Source: Alcaligenaceae bacterium CGII-47 (lineage in GTDB: Bacteria > Pseudomonadota > Gammaproteobacteria > Burkholderiales > Burkholderiaceae_B). From it: DNA of 64,000 bases. Position numbers and translations under genes: made by a program. The notes beneath the pieces are model-generated. The model did no database searches. It had not been told where the DNA came from and was given only the letters and a program-made list of their open reading frames with translations. Positions 17,237 through 25,246 of the stretch are shown here, piece after piece. The number at the start of each line of letters is the position of its first letter. Positions within the stretch are counted from its first letter, which is position 1. Location: assembly GCA_019166125.1 (NCBI GenBank), contig JAHTBO010000001.1, positions 349,066-413,065 on the forward strand, in the 5' to 3' direction.

Positions 17237-18400
17237 ATGAGTTTTATCAAAAAGCTAGGCGTACTGGCTGTGGCGCTCGGTGCCATGACCAGTGTGCAGG
17301 CTGAGGACATCAAGATCGGTCTGGTTGTGCCGATGTCTGGTCCCTTTGCATCCCATGGCAAGCAGTTGAATAATGGCATTAAGCTTTTTATGGCCGAACA
17401 CGGGGATACCGTCGCCGGTAAAAAAATCCAGATTATCCTCAAGGATGACACCGGCATTTCCCCCGAGGTTGCCAAACGCCAGGCCCAAGAGCTTCTGATC
17501 AAGGATAAGGTCAATATCCTGGCCGGGTTCAGCTTGACACCTAACGCCTTTGCGGTCGCACCGTTGGCCACCCAGGCCAAGGTGCCAATGGTGGTGCTCA
17601 ATGCAGCGACCTCTTCGATTACCGAGAAGTCGCCCAATATCGTGCGCGTGTCGATGACCTTGCCGCAGGATACGGCGCCGATGGCTAAGTGGGCCTTTGA
17701 TAACGGGATCAAGAACGTCTATACCCTCGTCGCTGATTACGGCCCAGGGCATGATGCCGAGGCACAGTTCAAAAAGACCTTTACAGAGCTGGGCGGCAAG
17801 ATCATCGGTGATGTACGCACACCGGTCAAGAACCCTGACTTTGCTCCCTATCTACAGAAGATCAAGGATATCAAGCCCGATGCGGTGTTTTTCTTTGTAC
17901 CGAACGGCGAGCAGGGTGTGGCGTTGGCCAAGGGGTACACGGAACGCGGCTTAGCCGAAGCCGGCATCAAAGCTTTGGCGACCGGTGACGTGACCGACGA
18001 GGACGTGCTGGACGCAATGGGTGATAATGCGCTGGGCATGATCACATCCTTCCATTATTCCCAGGTCCATCCGTCCCCCGAGAACAAGGCCTTTGTTGCT
18101 GCATACACCAAGGCTTATCCCAGCGATCGTCCGAATTTCATGGCAGTCGCCGCCTATGATGGCATGCACATGATTTATCAGGCCCTGGAGCAGACCAAGG
18201 GCGACACAAGCGCTGCCGCATTTATGGCAGCGGTTAAGGGCATGAAGTGGGAGAGCCCGCGCGGCCCGGTCGAAATCGATGCGCAAACACGCGATATTAT
18301 CCAGAACGTGTATATCCGCAAGGTGGAGCGCGTGGATGGTGTCTTGCAGAATGTCGAGTTCGATAAAATCGAAGCAGTCAAAGATCCTGGTAAGCAGTAA
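17237..18400 (+). CDS. ABC transporter substrate-binding protein, Leu/Ile/Val-type, copy 3 (encoded with the importer)
   Basis: This is a periplasmic binding protein of 387 residues with a signal peptide over residues 1-22 (cut after VQA, before EDIK). It shares nearly all conserved blocks with the copies at 316 and 5288 (KDDTG, TSSIT, ADYGPGHDAEAQFKKTFT, TSFHYSQ), with small changes such as ITEKSPNIVRVSMTLPQ. CCGGAGA upstream supports the ATG at 17237. It is followed by two permease and two ATPase genes, so this is the cognate binding protein of the importer. The pmd neighbours suggest protocatechuate or 4-hydroxybenzoate as ligand. A hairpin follows the gene. Confidence 0.92.
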   Translation: MSFIKKLGVLAVALGAMTSVQAEDIKIGLVVPMSGPFASHGKQLNNGIKLFMAEHGDTVAGKKIQIILKDDTGISPEVAKRQAQELLIKDKVNILAGFSLTPNAFAVAPLATQAKVPMVVLNAATSSITEKSPNIVRVSMTLPQDTAPMAKWAFDNGIKNVYTLVADYGPGHDAEAQFKKTFTELGGKIIGDVRTPVKNPDFAPYLQKIKDIKPDAVFFFVPNGEQGVALAKGYTERGLAEAGIKALATGDVTDEDVLDAMGDNALGMITSFHYSQVHPSPENKAFVAAYTKAYPSDRPNFMAVAAYDGMHMIYQALEQTKGDTSAAAFMAAVKGMKWESPRGPVEIDAQTRDIIQNVYIRKVERVDGVLQNVEFDKIEAVKDPGKQ

Positions 18401-18410
18401 GCGTATTGTG

Positions 18411-18431
18411 CTGCGGGTGTCATGCCCGCAG
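18411..18431 (+). promoter_or_regulatory. Intercistronic hairpin after SBP copy 3
   Basis: CTGCGGG and CCCGCAG form a perfect 7-bp stem around a 7-base loop. No strong T-run follows, so it is more likely an mRNA-stabilising or partial attenuation element that keeps SBP expression above permease expression, as in other binding-protein operons. Confidence 0.5.
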
Positions 18432-18458
18432 TATTTCATTCGCACATAGGGACGATCC

Positions 18459-19313
18459 ATGACGATATTTTTTGATGGCATCGCCTCAGGCATGCTTCTG
18501 TTTCTCATCAGTGTTGGTCTCTCCGTGACCTTGGGGCTGATGAACTTTGTGAATCTGGCGCATGGTGCCTTTGCCATGCTTGGCGGCTATGTCTGTGTGG
18601 TGTTGCTTAATAATTACGGCGTGCCGTTCCTCGCCACACTGCCCGTGGCGATCATCGTCCCCGCCTTAGCCGGGATGGTGCTCGAGCGCACACTGTACCG
18701 GCGCCTGTATGAGGCCTCCGAGTTGGATCAGGTGCTGTTCTCGATCGGTCTGGTATTTATGGCGGTGGCCGCAGCACATTATTTTTTTGGTGCACAACAG
18801 CAGCCGCTACATTTGCCTGAATTCCTGATGGGACAGATTAATCTGCCTGGTTTGGATGTCGGGATTTATCGTCTGTTCTTGATTGTGATCGGGCTGCTCA
18901 TTGCTGTTTTGTTGCAGTGGTCGGTCGTGAACACGTCCTTTGGTGCGCGCCTGCGTGCATCGGTAGACAACCAGCGCGTCGCACGTGGCATGGGTATCGA
19001 TGTAAATCGCGTATTCAGCCTGACCTTTGCACTGGGCTCGGCGCTGGCTGGCTTAGGCGGGGCGTTGGGTGTCGAGATGCTTGGCTTGGATCCGGAGTTT
19101 CCTGTGAAGTACCTGGTGTATTTCCTGATCGTGGTGGCAGTAGGCGGTAGCGGCAACATCAAGGGCTCGCTCTACGCAGCACTGATTCTCGGTATTGCAG
19201 ATGTGGCTGGCAAATATTATGTCCCGCAGATTGGTGCATTCATTATTTATGCCGTGATGGTGGGGACGCTGATCTTCCGACCCCAAGGCTTGTTTGGTCG
19301 TCATACTAAATAG
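18459..19313 (+). CDS. Branched-chain-type ABC transporter permease, LivH family
   Basis: This is an inner-membrane permease of 284 residues, hydrophobic throughout with about eight predicted spans. The family pattern at the N-terminus (SVGLSVTLGLMNFVNLAHGAF) is the standard LivH signature, and the C-terminal VVAVGGSGNIKGSLYAA forms the cytoplasmic coupling loop that contacts the ATPase. It is preceded by AGGGACG at a suitable distance. With the LivM-like protein it forms the translocation pore for the SBP ligand. The operon position behind the pmd genes points to an aromatic acid rather than an amino acid. Confidence 0.92.
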   Translation: MTIFFDGIASGMLLFLISVGLSVTLGLMNFVNLAHGAFAMLGGYVCVVLLNNYGVPFLATLPVAIIVPALAGMVLERTLYRRLYEASELDQVLFSIGLVFMAVAAAHYFFGAQQQPLHLPEFLMGQINLPGLDVGIYRLFLIVIGLLIAVLLQWSVVNTSFGARLRASVDNQRVARGMGIDVNRVFSLTFALGSALAGLGGALGVEMLGLDPEFPVKYLVYFLIVVAVGGSGNIKGSLYAALILGIADVAGKYYVPQIGAFIIYAVMVGTLIFRPQGLFGRHTK

Positions 19314-19328
19314 GGCAAGAGGCATTTT

Positions 19329-20384
19329 ATGCAAACGATAACAACTGTCTCGACGCCTCAGGCTGCCGATCGCCCCGATCGGTTTGTACGGTTTCGTAAT
19401 ACAGCACGCTGGCACCCGCTGGAATACCTATTCTGGTGCCTACCCGTTGCAGCGTACTTTGTCTTTGGTGATAACTACTTGCTGCTCAGCCAGATTGCGA
19501 TCACGGCCTTGTTTGCCTTGTCGCTTGATCTAATCTTTGGCTATGCCGGGGTCATCTCGCTTGGCCACGCGGCGTTTTTTGGTGTCGGTGCTTACACTGC
19601 AGGCATGTTGGGGGTCAATGGCTTGGGTGACCCTATCTTGGGGCTGGTAGTGGCTGCCATTTTCGCCGGCTTTATTGGCTTTCTAAGTAGCTTTTTACTC
19701 TTGCGTGGTAATGATCTCTCGCGTCTCATGGTGACACTGGGCGTCGCCCTTATGCTCTATGAGTTAGCCAATAAATTCACGAGCTTTACGGGTGGTGTGG
19801 ACGGCTTGCCCGGTATCGAGGTCAAACCCGTGCTGGGCTTGTTCGAGTTCGATATGTTTGGGCGTGTCGGCTATATCTACGCGATGGTTGTGTTGTTTGT
19901 GATGTTTTGGTTTGCGCGGCGTTTGGTGCATTCACCGTTCGGGCAGAGTCTGCGCGGCATCAATATGAATGTGCTGCGTATGCCTGCCCTGGGCGTGCCT
20001 GTAACCCGCAGGCTCGTGATGGTCTACACCATAGGTGCCGCCTATGCAGGCGTGGCGGGGGCCTTGCTCACGCAGACGAATCAGTTCGTATCCATCGATG
20101 TACTGAGTTTTCAGCGTTCTGCGGATTTATTGCTGATCCTGATCCTGGGTGGCGCAGGCAGTCTGTACGGTGCAATATTTGGGTCGATTGTCTATGTCGT
20201 GGCTAATTATCTGCTCTCTGATCTGAATCCTGAGTACTGGCAGTTCTGGCTAGGTTTGATTCTGGTGCTCGTGGTGCTGTTTGCACGAGGCGGGATTATG
20301 GGAACCGCCCAATCATGGCTGCGTGATTCACGCCGCCGCACCCGTCTGGCGGATGCAGCGGATCAGCGGGAGACTCGGTCATGA
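19329..20384 (+). CDS. Branched-chain-type ABC transporter permease, LivM family
   Basis: This is the second inner-membrane permease, 351 residues. An N-terminal extension of about 35 polar residues precedes the first span, and the LivM signature (SLDLIFGYAGVISLGHAAFFG) follows near residue 70. The coupling loop is LILGGAGSLYGAIFG near residue 270. The final TGA overlaps the next ATG (ATGA), so translation of the ATPase gene is coupled. It pairs with the LivH-like permease 15 bp upstream. The family is clear; substrate specificity is inferred from the operon. Confidence 0.92.
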   Translation: MQTITTVSTPQAADRPDRFVRFRNTARWHPLEYLFWCLPVAAYFVFGDNYLLLSQIAITALFALSLDLIFGYAGVISLGHAAFFGVGAYTAGMLGVNGLGDPILGLVVAAIFAGFIGFLSSFLLLRGNDLSRLMVTLGVALMLYELANKFTSFTGGVDGLPGIEVKPVLGLFEFDMFGRVGYIYAMVVLFVMFWFARRLVHSPFGQSLRGINMNVLRMPALGVPVTRRLVMVYTIGAAYAGVAGALLTQTNQFVSIDVLSFQRSADLLLILILGGAGSLYGAIFGSIVYVVANYLLSDLNPEYWQFWLGLILVLVVLFARGGIMGTAQSWLRDSRRRTRLADAADQRETRS

Positions 20385-21133
20385 GCGCTGTATTGGAAAC
20401 GCAGGGTCTGATCAAGAAATTCGGTGGTTTTGTTGTCACTGATGATGTGAACTTATCCATTGAGCAGGGCGCACGGCATGCATTGATCGGGCCGAACGGT
20501 GCGGGTAAGACCACGCTGATCAACCTGTTGACGGGCTTTCTTGCTCCCAGTGCGGGAACAGTTCTGCTACAAGGTCAGGATGTGACATCCATGGCGCAGC
20601 ATGAGCGCTGTCGCAGAGGTCTGGTGCGAACCTTTCAGATCAATCAGTTGTTTGCCGATATGACGGTAATGGAATCCGTAACGATGGCAGTGTGTGAACG
20701 CATGGGGCTGGGCACACGCTGGTGGGCACCAGTCGGATCATTTAAAGAGGCTGTCGATGAGGCCGCCGAGATCTTGTCTCGTCTGCATTTGCTGGAGGAC
20801 GCCTACGAGATCACGCGCAATCTCGCCTATGGTCGTCAGCGCCTGATCGAGATTGCGCTGGCGCTCGCCTTACAGCCCAAGGTGCTGCTGCTCGATGAAC
20901 CTGCGGCTGGGGTGCCGACCAGTGAGAGCCAGGAGCTGTTCGAGACCATTGCGCAGTTGCCCAGAGACGTGACCATATTACTGATCGAGCATGATATGAA
21001 CCTGGTATTCAGATTTGCTGAACGTATTTCCGTTCTGGTGAGTGGTGCGATCCTGTTGGAGGATACACCGGAGGTGATCGCACACCACCCGCGTGTCAAG
21101 GAAGTCTATCTTGGGGAGGAAGCCCATGGCTGA
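20381..21133 (+). CDS. ABC transporter ATP-binding protein, LivG family
   Basis: This is a cytoplasmic ATPase subunit of 250 residues. Walker A is GPNGAGKTT at about residues 37-45, the signature region reads LAYGRQR instead of the textbook LSGGQ but matches the LivG family, Walker B is VLLLDEPAAGV, and the switch histidine lies in LLIEHDM. It overlaps both neighbours: ATGA with the LivM gene upstream and 8 bp with the LivF-hemerythrin gene downstream. Together with that protein it should form the heterodimeric motor of the importer. Confidence 0.93.
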   Translation: MSAVLETQGLIKKFGGFVVTDDVNLSIEQGARHALIGPNGAGKTTLINLLTGFLAPSAGTVLLQGQDVTSMAQHERCRRGLVRTFQINQLFADMTVMESVTMAVCERMGLGTRWWAPVGSFKEAVDEAAEILSRLHLLEDAYEITRNLAYGRQRLIEIALALALQPKVLLLDEPAAGVPTSESQELFETIAQLPRDVTILLIEHDMNLVFRFAERISVLVSGAILLEDTPEVIAHHPRVKEVYLGEEAHG

Positions 21134-22478
21134 GTTATTACGGCTGGAGGGTGTCTGGGCGGGTTATGGTGATTCCACTGTTTTGGAGGACATCTCATTA
21201 TCGCTGGAGGAAGGCGGCAGCCTGGCCTTGCTCGGGCGTAACGGCATGGGTAAAACCACGTTGCTCGCGACGCTAATGGGCGTGACACGCATGCGCCGTG
21301 GTCATATTTTTTATCGAGGTGAGGATATCATCCATGTGTCCAGCCATAAGCGTGCGCGCGCAGGATTCGGCTGGGTGCCCCAAGAGCGTGATGTGTTTCG
21401 TTCTCTTACTGTCGAGGAAAATCTAACCGTCGTGGCCCAACCCGGCGAGTGGACCCTAAGGCGGGTCTACGAGACGTTCCCGCGTCTGGAAGAGCGTCAG
21501 CATAATCTGGGCAGTCAGCTCTCTGGAGGAGAGCAGCAGATGCTGGCAATGAGCCGTGCCTTGATGCTTAACCCCAAGCTCTTATTGCTTGACGAGCCCC
21601 TAGAGGGGTTGGCGCCACTGATCGCCCAGGAATTGCTGCATATTATCGACCAGATGGTCTCCCAGGGAAGTATGGCTGTGATTTTGGTCGAGCAACATGC
21701 CAAACAGATCCTGCCCATTACTCAGCAAGCCATTATCCTGGAGCGTGGGCGGATTGTGCATCAAGGCCCAAGCGCCGAGTTGGCACGAGACCAGCAGACG
21801 ATGGATCGTTGGCTAGGTGTGGTGTCTGTACAGCCTGAAATGCCCGAAGCAGACGTGTCAGTACCATCAATCCAGAGCGATCTGGGTACGGACGCCATTG
21901 CAATCATACGTAATGAGCACCGTGCGCTGGCAGCGATCCTGCACTGTCTGAGCAGTGTCATTGATGATATCGAGGCGGGCCGGCTAGAGGCGGACCTTAA
22001 GCTGCTCGCCGCGATGGTGGAATATATCTCTGAGGTAACTGACAAGGTTCATCATCCTAAGGAAAATCAGTTATTCGCCCTACTGCGTCGCCACACCAGT
22101 GAGGTGGACGCGATGCTGGATGAACTGGAGCTCGAGCATCGAGATGGCCCGATCCTCACTGCAAGCATGGATCGTGCGCTGGTGCATTTTATGCAAGCGG
22201 GAGATGAAGGCTTTGCGGTATTTCGAGATGCAGCGCGGGCGTATATTGCGGATGAATGGGTGCATATGGGCAAGGAGGAAGACCATGTTCTTCCCGCCGC
22301 ACGTAAGTACCTGAGCGCCCAGGACTGGGCGGTCATTAATCTGGAGTTCTCTCGTAATGGCGACCCCTGGTCAGGTCCGAATAATCAATACGCTGAGCTC
22401 TTCAAGCGTATCGCCACCCTGGCTCCGGCGCCGATCGGGTTTGGGCGACCAGCCAGAACCGAGGAGGATAAAACCTGA
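21126..22478 (+). CDS. LivF-family ABC ATPase fused to a C-terminal hemerythrin-like (HHE) domain
   Basis: This protein of 450 residues is roughly double the usual LivF length. Residues 1-235 are a complete ATPase: Walker A GRNGMGKTT (37-45), signature LSGGEQQ (132-138), Walker B LLLLDEP (152-158) and switch His191. After a linker (236-255), residues 256-410 form a helical domain with the hemerythrin-type metal pattern: His265 (IRNEH), HHPKE (309-313), His338 (LEHRDG), His354 (LVHFM), and EWVHMGKEEDHVLP with His380, Glu384 and His387. Such domains bind di-iron and sense or carry O2, iron or nitric oxide. There is no stop or frameshift at the junction. GGGGAGGA precedes the ATG. A regulatory link between an O2-using pathway and uptake is my inference. 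Confidence 0.88.
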   Translation: MAELLRLEGVWAGYGDSTVLEDISLSLEEGGSLALLGRNGMGKTTLLATLMGVTRMRRGHIFYRGEDIIHVSSHKRARAGFGWVPQERDVFRSLTVEENLTVVAQPGEWTLRRVYETFPRLEERQHNLGSQLSGGEQQMLAMSRALMLNPKLLLLDEPLEGLAPLIAQELLHIIDQMVSQGSMAVILVEQHAKQILPITQQAIILERGRIVHQGPSAELARDQQTMDRWLGVVSVQPEMPEADVSVPSIQSDLGTDAIAIIRNEHRALAAILHCLSSVIDDIEAGRLEADLKLLAAMVEYISEVTDKVHHPKENQLFALLRRHTSEVDAMLDELELEHRDGPILTASMDRALVHFMQAGDEGFAVFRDAARAYIADEWVHMGKEEDHVLPAARKYLSAQDWAVINLEFSRNGDPWSGPNNQYAELFKRIATLAPAPIGFGRPARTEEDKT

Positions 22479-22491
22479 CGCGTTTGGGGGT

Positions 22492-23679
22492 TCACGTGCC
22501 GCGTCTGTCTATACGCATCAATACATGGCATAGACTGCCGAGCAGCAGCCCCCAAAATGCGCTGCCTATACCCATTAGGGTCATGCCCGACGCGGTGGTA
22601 AGAAACGTCACTAAGGCAGCTTCGCGTCCTGCGCTGTCCTGCAAGGCATCAACCAGGCTATTGCCCAACGTGCTCAGCAAGGCGAGACCAGCTATGGCTG
22701 CAACGAGTTCATATGGGAAAGCGGCAAATAGCCCAACTACAGTGGCACCGAATATGCCTGTCAATAGATAGAAGGTGCCAGCCCAGATGGATGCCTTATA
22801 GCGCTGTGTGGCGTCTGAATCGGCGTCTGGGCTCATGCAGATTGCAGCGGTTATCGCTGCCAGGTTAAACGAAAACCCACCCATAGGCGCCAAAATCAAT
22901 CCGGTCAGGCCCGTCCAGCTGATCAATGGAGAGGCAGGTGTCTGGTAGCCATTAGCGCGTAGTACCGCCAGACCAGGTATGTTTTGTGAGGTCATGGTGA
23001 CAATGAACAGCGGGACGCCGACTCCGATCAGGGCCGACCATGAAAACACCGGCCACATCAGGAGCGGCTGCGCAGGCGTCCAGTCGAGCTCATCGAGGTG
23101 CAGGGGTGCCTGCAAGCTCGCACAAAGGACGCCCACCAGTAGCGATAGAGGCACACTGTAGCGCGGCAGGAATTTGCGTGCCAGGATGAATGTCCCAAAC
23201 ATCAAGGTGACTAACAGCAGTTCAGACTGCATGGCGCCAAATAGATCCATACCGAATTTCAGCAAGATGCCCGCCAGCATGGCGGCGGCGAGGCTGCGTG
23301 GCACAGTGTGCATGATTCTTTCAAACCAGCCTGTGACCCCGCACAGAGTAATCAAGGTCGAGCTGAATAAAAATACACCGATGGCCTCGTTCATCGTGAG
23401 GCTGTCCAGGCTGGTGACAAGTAGTGCTGCACCGGGTGTGGACCAGGCGGTCAAAATCGGCGTGCGGTAGACGAGGGATAAGCTAATACAGGTAAGCCCC
23501 ATACCAATCCCCAGGGCCCACATCCATGAGTTGAGCTGCTCAGTGGTCGCGCCCGCGGCACTGGCAGCCTGAAAGACAATGGCGACTGAGCTGGTATAGC
23601 CTACCAGCACGGCAATTAAGCCTGCAGAGATGTGCGAGATCTTGAGCCATCGCGAGGCGAGAGACAGAGGTGAGCGCAT
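22492..23679 (-). CDS. benE: Benzoate/H+ symporter, BenE family
   Basis: This is an inner-membrane transporter of 395 residues with about eleven or twelve hydrophobic spans. It has BenE features: an N-terminal SAGLIAVLVGYTSS, then SLVYRTPILTAWSTPGAALL and, in the second half, MGGFSFNLAAITAAICMSPDAD. It is oriented convergently to the ABC importer operon with only 13 bp between stops and no visible terminator. It lies 17 bp downstream of the HDOD gene on the same strand, so it may be transcribed from that gene's promoter. It probably imports benzoate or another aromatic acid by proton symport. Confidence 0.9.
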   Translation of the reverse strand: MRSPLSLASRWLKISHISAGLIAVLVGYTSSVAIVFQAASAAGATTEQLNSWMWALGIGMGLTCISLSLVYRTPILTAWSTPGAALLVTSLDSLTMNEAIGVFLFSSTLITLCGVTGWFERIMHTVPRSLAAAMLAGILLKFGMDLFGAMQSELLLVTLMFGTFILARKFLPRYSVPLSLLVGVLCASLQAPLHLDELDWTPAQPLLMWPVFSWSALIGVGVPLFIVTMTSQNIPGLAVLRANGYQTPASPLISWTGLTGLILAPMGGFSFNLAAITAAICMSPDADSDATQRYKASIWAGTFYLLTGIFGATVVGLFAAFPYELVAAIAGLALLSTLGNSLVDALQDSAGREAALVTFLTTASGMTLMGIGSAFWGLLLGSLCHVLMRIDRRGT

Positions 23680-23696
23680 GCGCTAGCGGCTGGAGG

Positions 23697-24971
23697 TCAT
23701 TGTGCGGACTGCGTGATAGAGTGGCCCCACTCAAAGGCGTTTTGCACCATATCGTTGATTTGTTGTGTATTACGTGTCCCGAGTAGGGGGGCAGTGTCGT
23801 GGGACTGCAAGCTAGAAGTTGGAAACAGACATTCCGCAAGCTTCAGATCATCGCCGAACGGGCCGCTATAAGTGAGCAAAGCTGAGCGTACCGGGATGTC
23901 TACCGTGATTTGATCAAGAAGATCCTGTAAGGACCCACCAAAGAGCTGGTCCATGACCGAAAGTGCGCCGACGCTAAAGGCGGTCTCAGAGCGAATCGTT
24001 TGATCCGGGTACTCATGTTCGGCGAGTTGTTCGAGCAGACGGCCTCGCGCGGTCGCCAGAACCAACATGGGCGAGAGCGCGCCCTTGATACCGCCAGACT
24101 GGGTATACATCAGCACCTGAATCCAACGTTGGAGCTGGCGCCGCCCAAGCAGCAGGATGGCTTGGTTCAGAGAGTTGACCTCTTGGCTTAGTCCGAATGC
24201 AGGGGTATTGACCATGCGCAGCAAGGTTTGCACGAGATCGGGGTCCTGCTCCATGCAGGCTTTGATGGACTGGCCGTCACCGTCGCCCAGGATCAATGAA
24301 ATCAGTTTGAGCAAAATCGCTTGCTTTTTTGTGAGAGTGGTCGTGCCGATATTCGGTGTGGCCTGAGGCCAGGGCCCCTGGAAGTGAGTGAATCCCAGCA
24401 GTTTGCAGGTATCCAGCGTGTCCGGGTCAGGAACATGGGCGGCGGTGAGTACGCGTCCAGCCTGCTTATGGAGAAAACTTTCACGAAAGAGCTCGGCCTT
24501 AGTGCTGCGTCGTAGATCGAAGCAGATGCCTTTGCACAGCGGTACAAAGGGTGCGTAGGCCTCGTTTGCGGCCAAGTCTGCGCGTATGGTGAATCGATAG
24601 CCTGCGACAGACATTGCGCTGATGTTCTGGAGCAATTCCGGTTCTGGTTTGCTGCCCTCGGGGATATCGAGCTGTGCGCGTGCCATCGGTAGCGATCGCC
24701 TGTAGGCATTTTGCAGTAACGCCGGGCTCGCCGTAATGGTGTGCATAAGTCGGCCCATCAGGCGCTCGGGACTGTGGATACCACATTGCTCGATCAGAGC
24801 GGGCGCGGGGTCATGCGCGATACCATCGGGCCAGAGTACCTTCAAGGTGTAGCCGACCAGACTTCTTTCCTTGTCCAGAACTGGCTCGCGACGGATCAGG
24901 TAATCAGGCGTGAGTAGATCTGTGCCGTCATCAGGGCTTGAATTCGCCAGGGATTCCGTTTGTTCATCCAT
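23697..24971 (-). CDS. EAL/HDOD-domain signalling protein (YuxH-like)
   Basis: This is a cytoplasmic protein of 424 residues. The N-terminal half (about 20-190) resembles a degenerate EAL domain of the YuxH group: RREPVLDKERSLVGYTLK corresponds to the usual start, but no EAL catalytic triplet or metal site is evident, so cyclic-di-GMP hydrolysis is unlikely. The C-terminal half (about 200-400) is an HDOD domain (KLISLILGD, VNTPAFGLSQEVNSLNQAILLLGRR). A nearly perfect AAGGAGGAG just before the ATG at 24971 decides the start over the upstream ATG at 24992. It lies between tRNA-Ile2 and benE on the same strand. HDOD proteins act in signalling and motility control; no specific role can be given. 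Confidence 0.85.
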   Translation of the reverse strand: MDEQTESLANSSPDDGTDLLTPDYLIRREPVLDKERSLVGYTLKVLWPDGIAHDPAPALIEQCGIHSPERLMGRLMHTITASPALLQNAYRRSLPMARAQLDIPEGSKPEPELLQNISAMSVAGYRFTIRADLAANEAYAPFVPLCKGICFDLRRSTKAELFRESFLHKQAGRVLTAAHVPDPDTLDTCKLLGFTHFQGPWPQATPNIGTTTLTKKQAILLKLISLILGDGDGQSIKACMEQDPDLVQTLLRMVNTPAFGLSQEVNSLNQAILLLGRRQLQRWIQVLMYTQSGGIKGALSPMLVLATARGRLLEQLAEHEYPDQTIRSETAFSVGALSVMDQLFGGSLQDLLDQITVDIPVRSALLTYSGPFGDDLKLAECLFPTSSLQSHDTAPLLGTRNTQQINDMVQNAFEWGHSITQSAQ

Positions 24972-25045
24972 GGTCTCCTCCTTGGTGGCCATATTATCGA
25001 CGCGACGCAGTGACTTATGTCCAAGTGTATCGCGTCCAGGAGGAG

Positions 25046-25122
25046 TGGTGGGCCCAGCAGGACTTGAACCTGCGACCAATCGATTATGAGTCGACTGCTC
25101 TGACCAACTGAGCTATAGGCCC
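25046..25122 (-). tRNA. ileX: tRNA-Ile2 with CAT anticodon (lysidine-modified type)
   Basis: On the minus strand a 77-nt cloverleaf starts GGGCCTATAGCTCAG and ends GGGCCCACCA with the CCA encoded. The acceptor stem pairs GGGCCTA with TGGGCCC, and the T-arm GCAGGTTCAAGTCCTGC is regular. The anticodon loop CTCATAA gives CAT. The body (GACTCATAATC anticodon arm) resembles E. coli ileX rather than elongator or initiator tRNA-Met, so this should be the isoleucine tRNA that reads AUA after lysidine modification. Automatic annotation often calls such genes tRNA-Met. Confidence 0.85.
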
Positions 25123-25246
25123 ATCATGAAAGCCTGCAATTATTGCATAAGTCTAATGCTCCGTGGCGTAGATTGGCTTGAAACGTCAATTTATGAGGGC
25201 CATGACGAATCGAATGGTAAGCTGTTCAAAAATTTATCTTAGGGCC

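Noticed and set aside
316-18400. Repeated SBP sequences as a sign of a transposon or composite element
   Set aside because: No transposase, terminal repeats or target duplications are visible around the copies; ordinary gene duplication explains them.
25046-25122. tRNA-Met reading of the CAT anticodon
   Set aside because: The anticodon arm and body match the lysidine-type isoleucine tRNA better than initiator or elongator methionine tRNAs.
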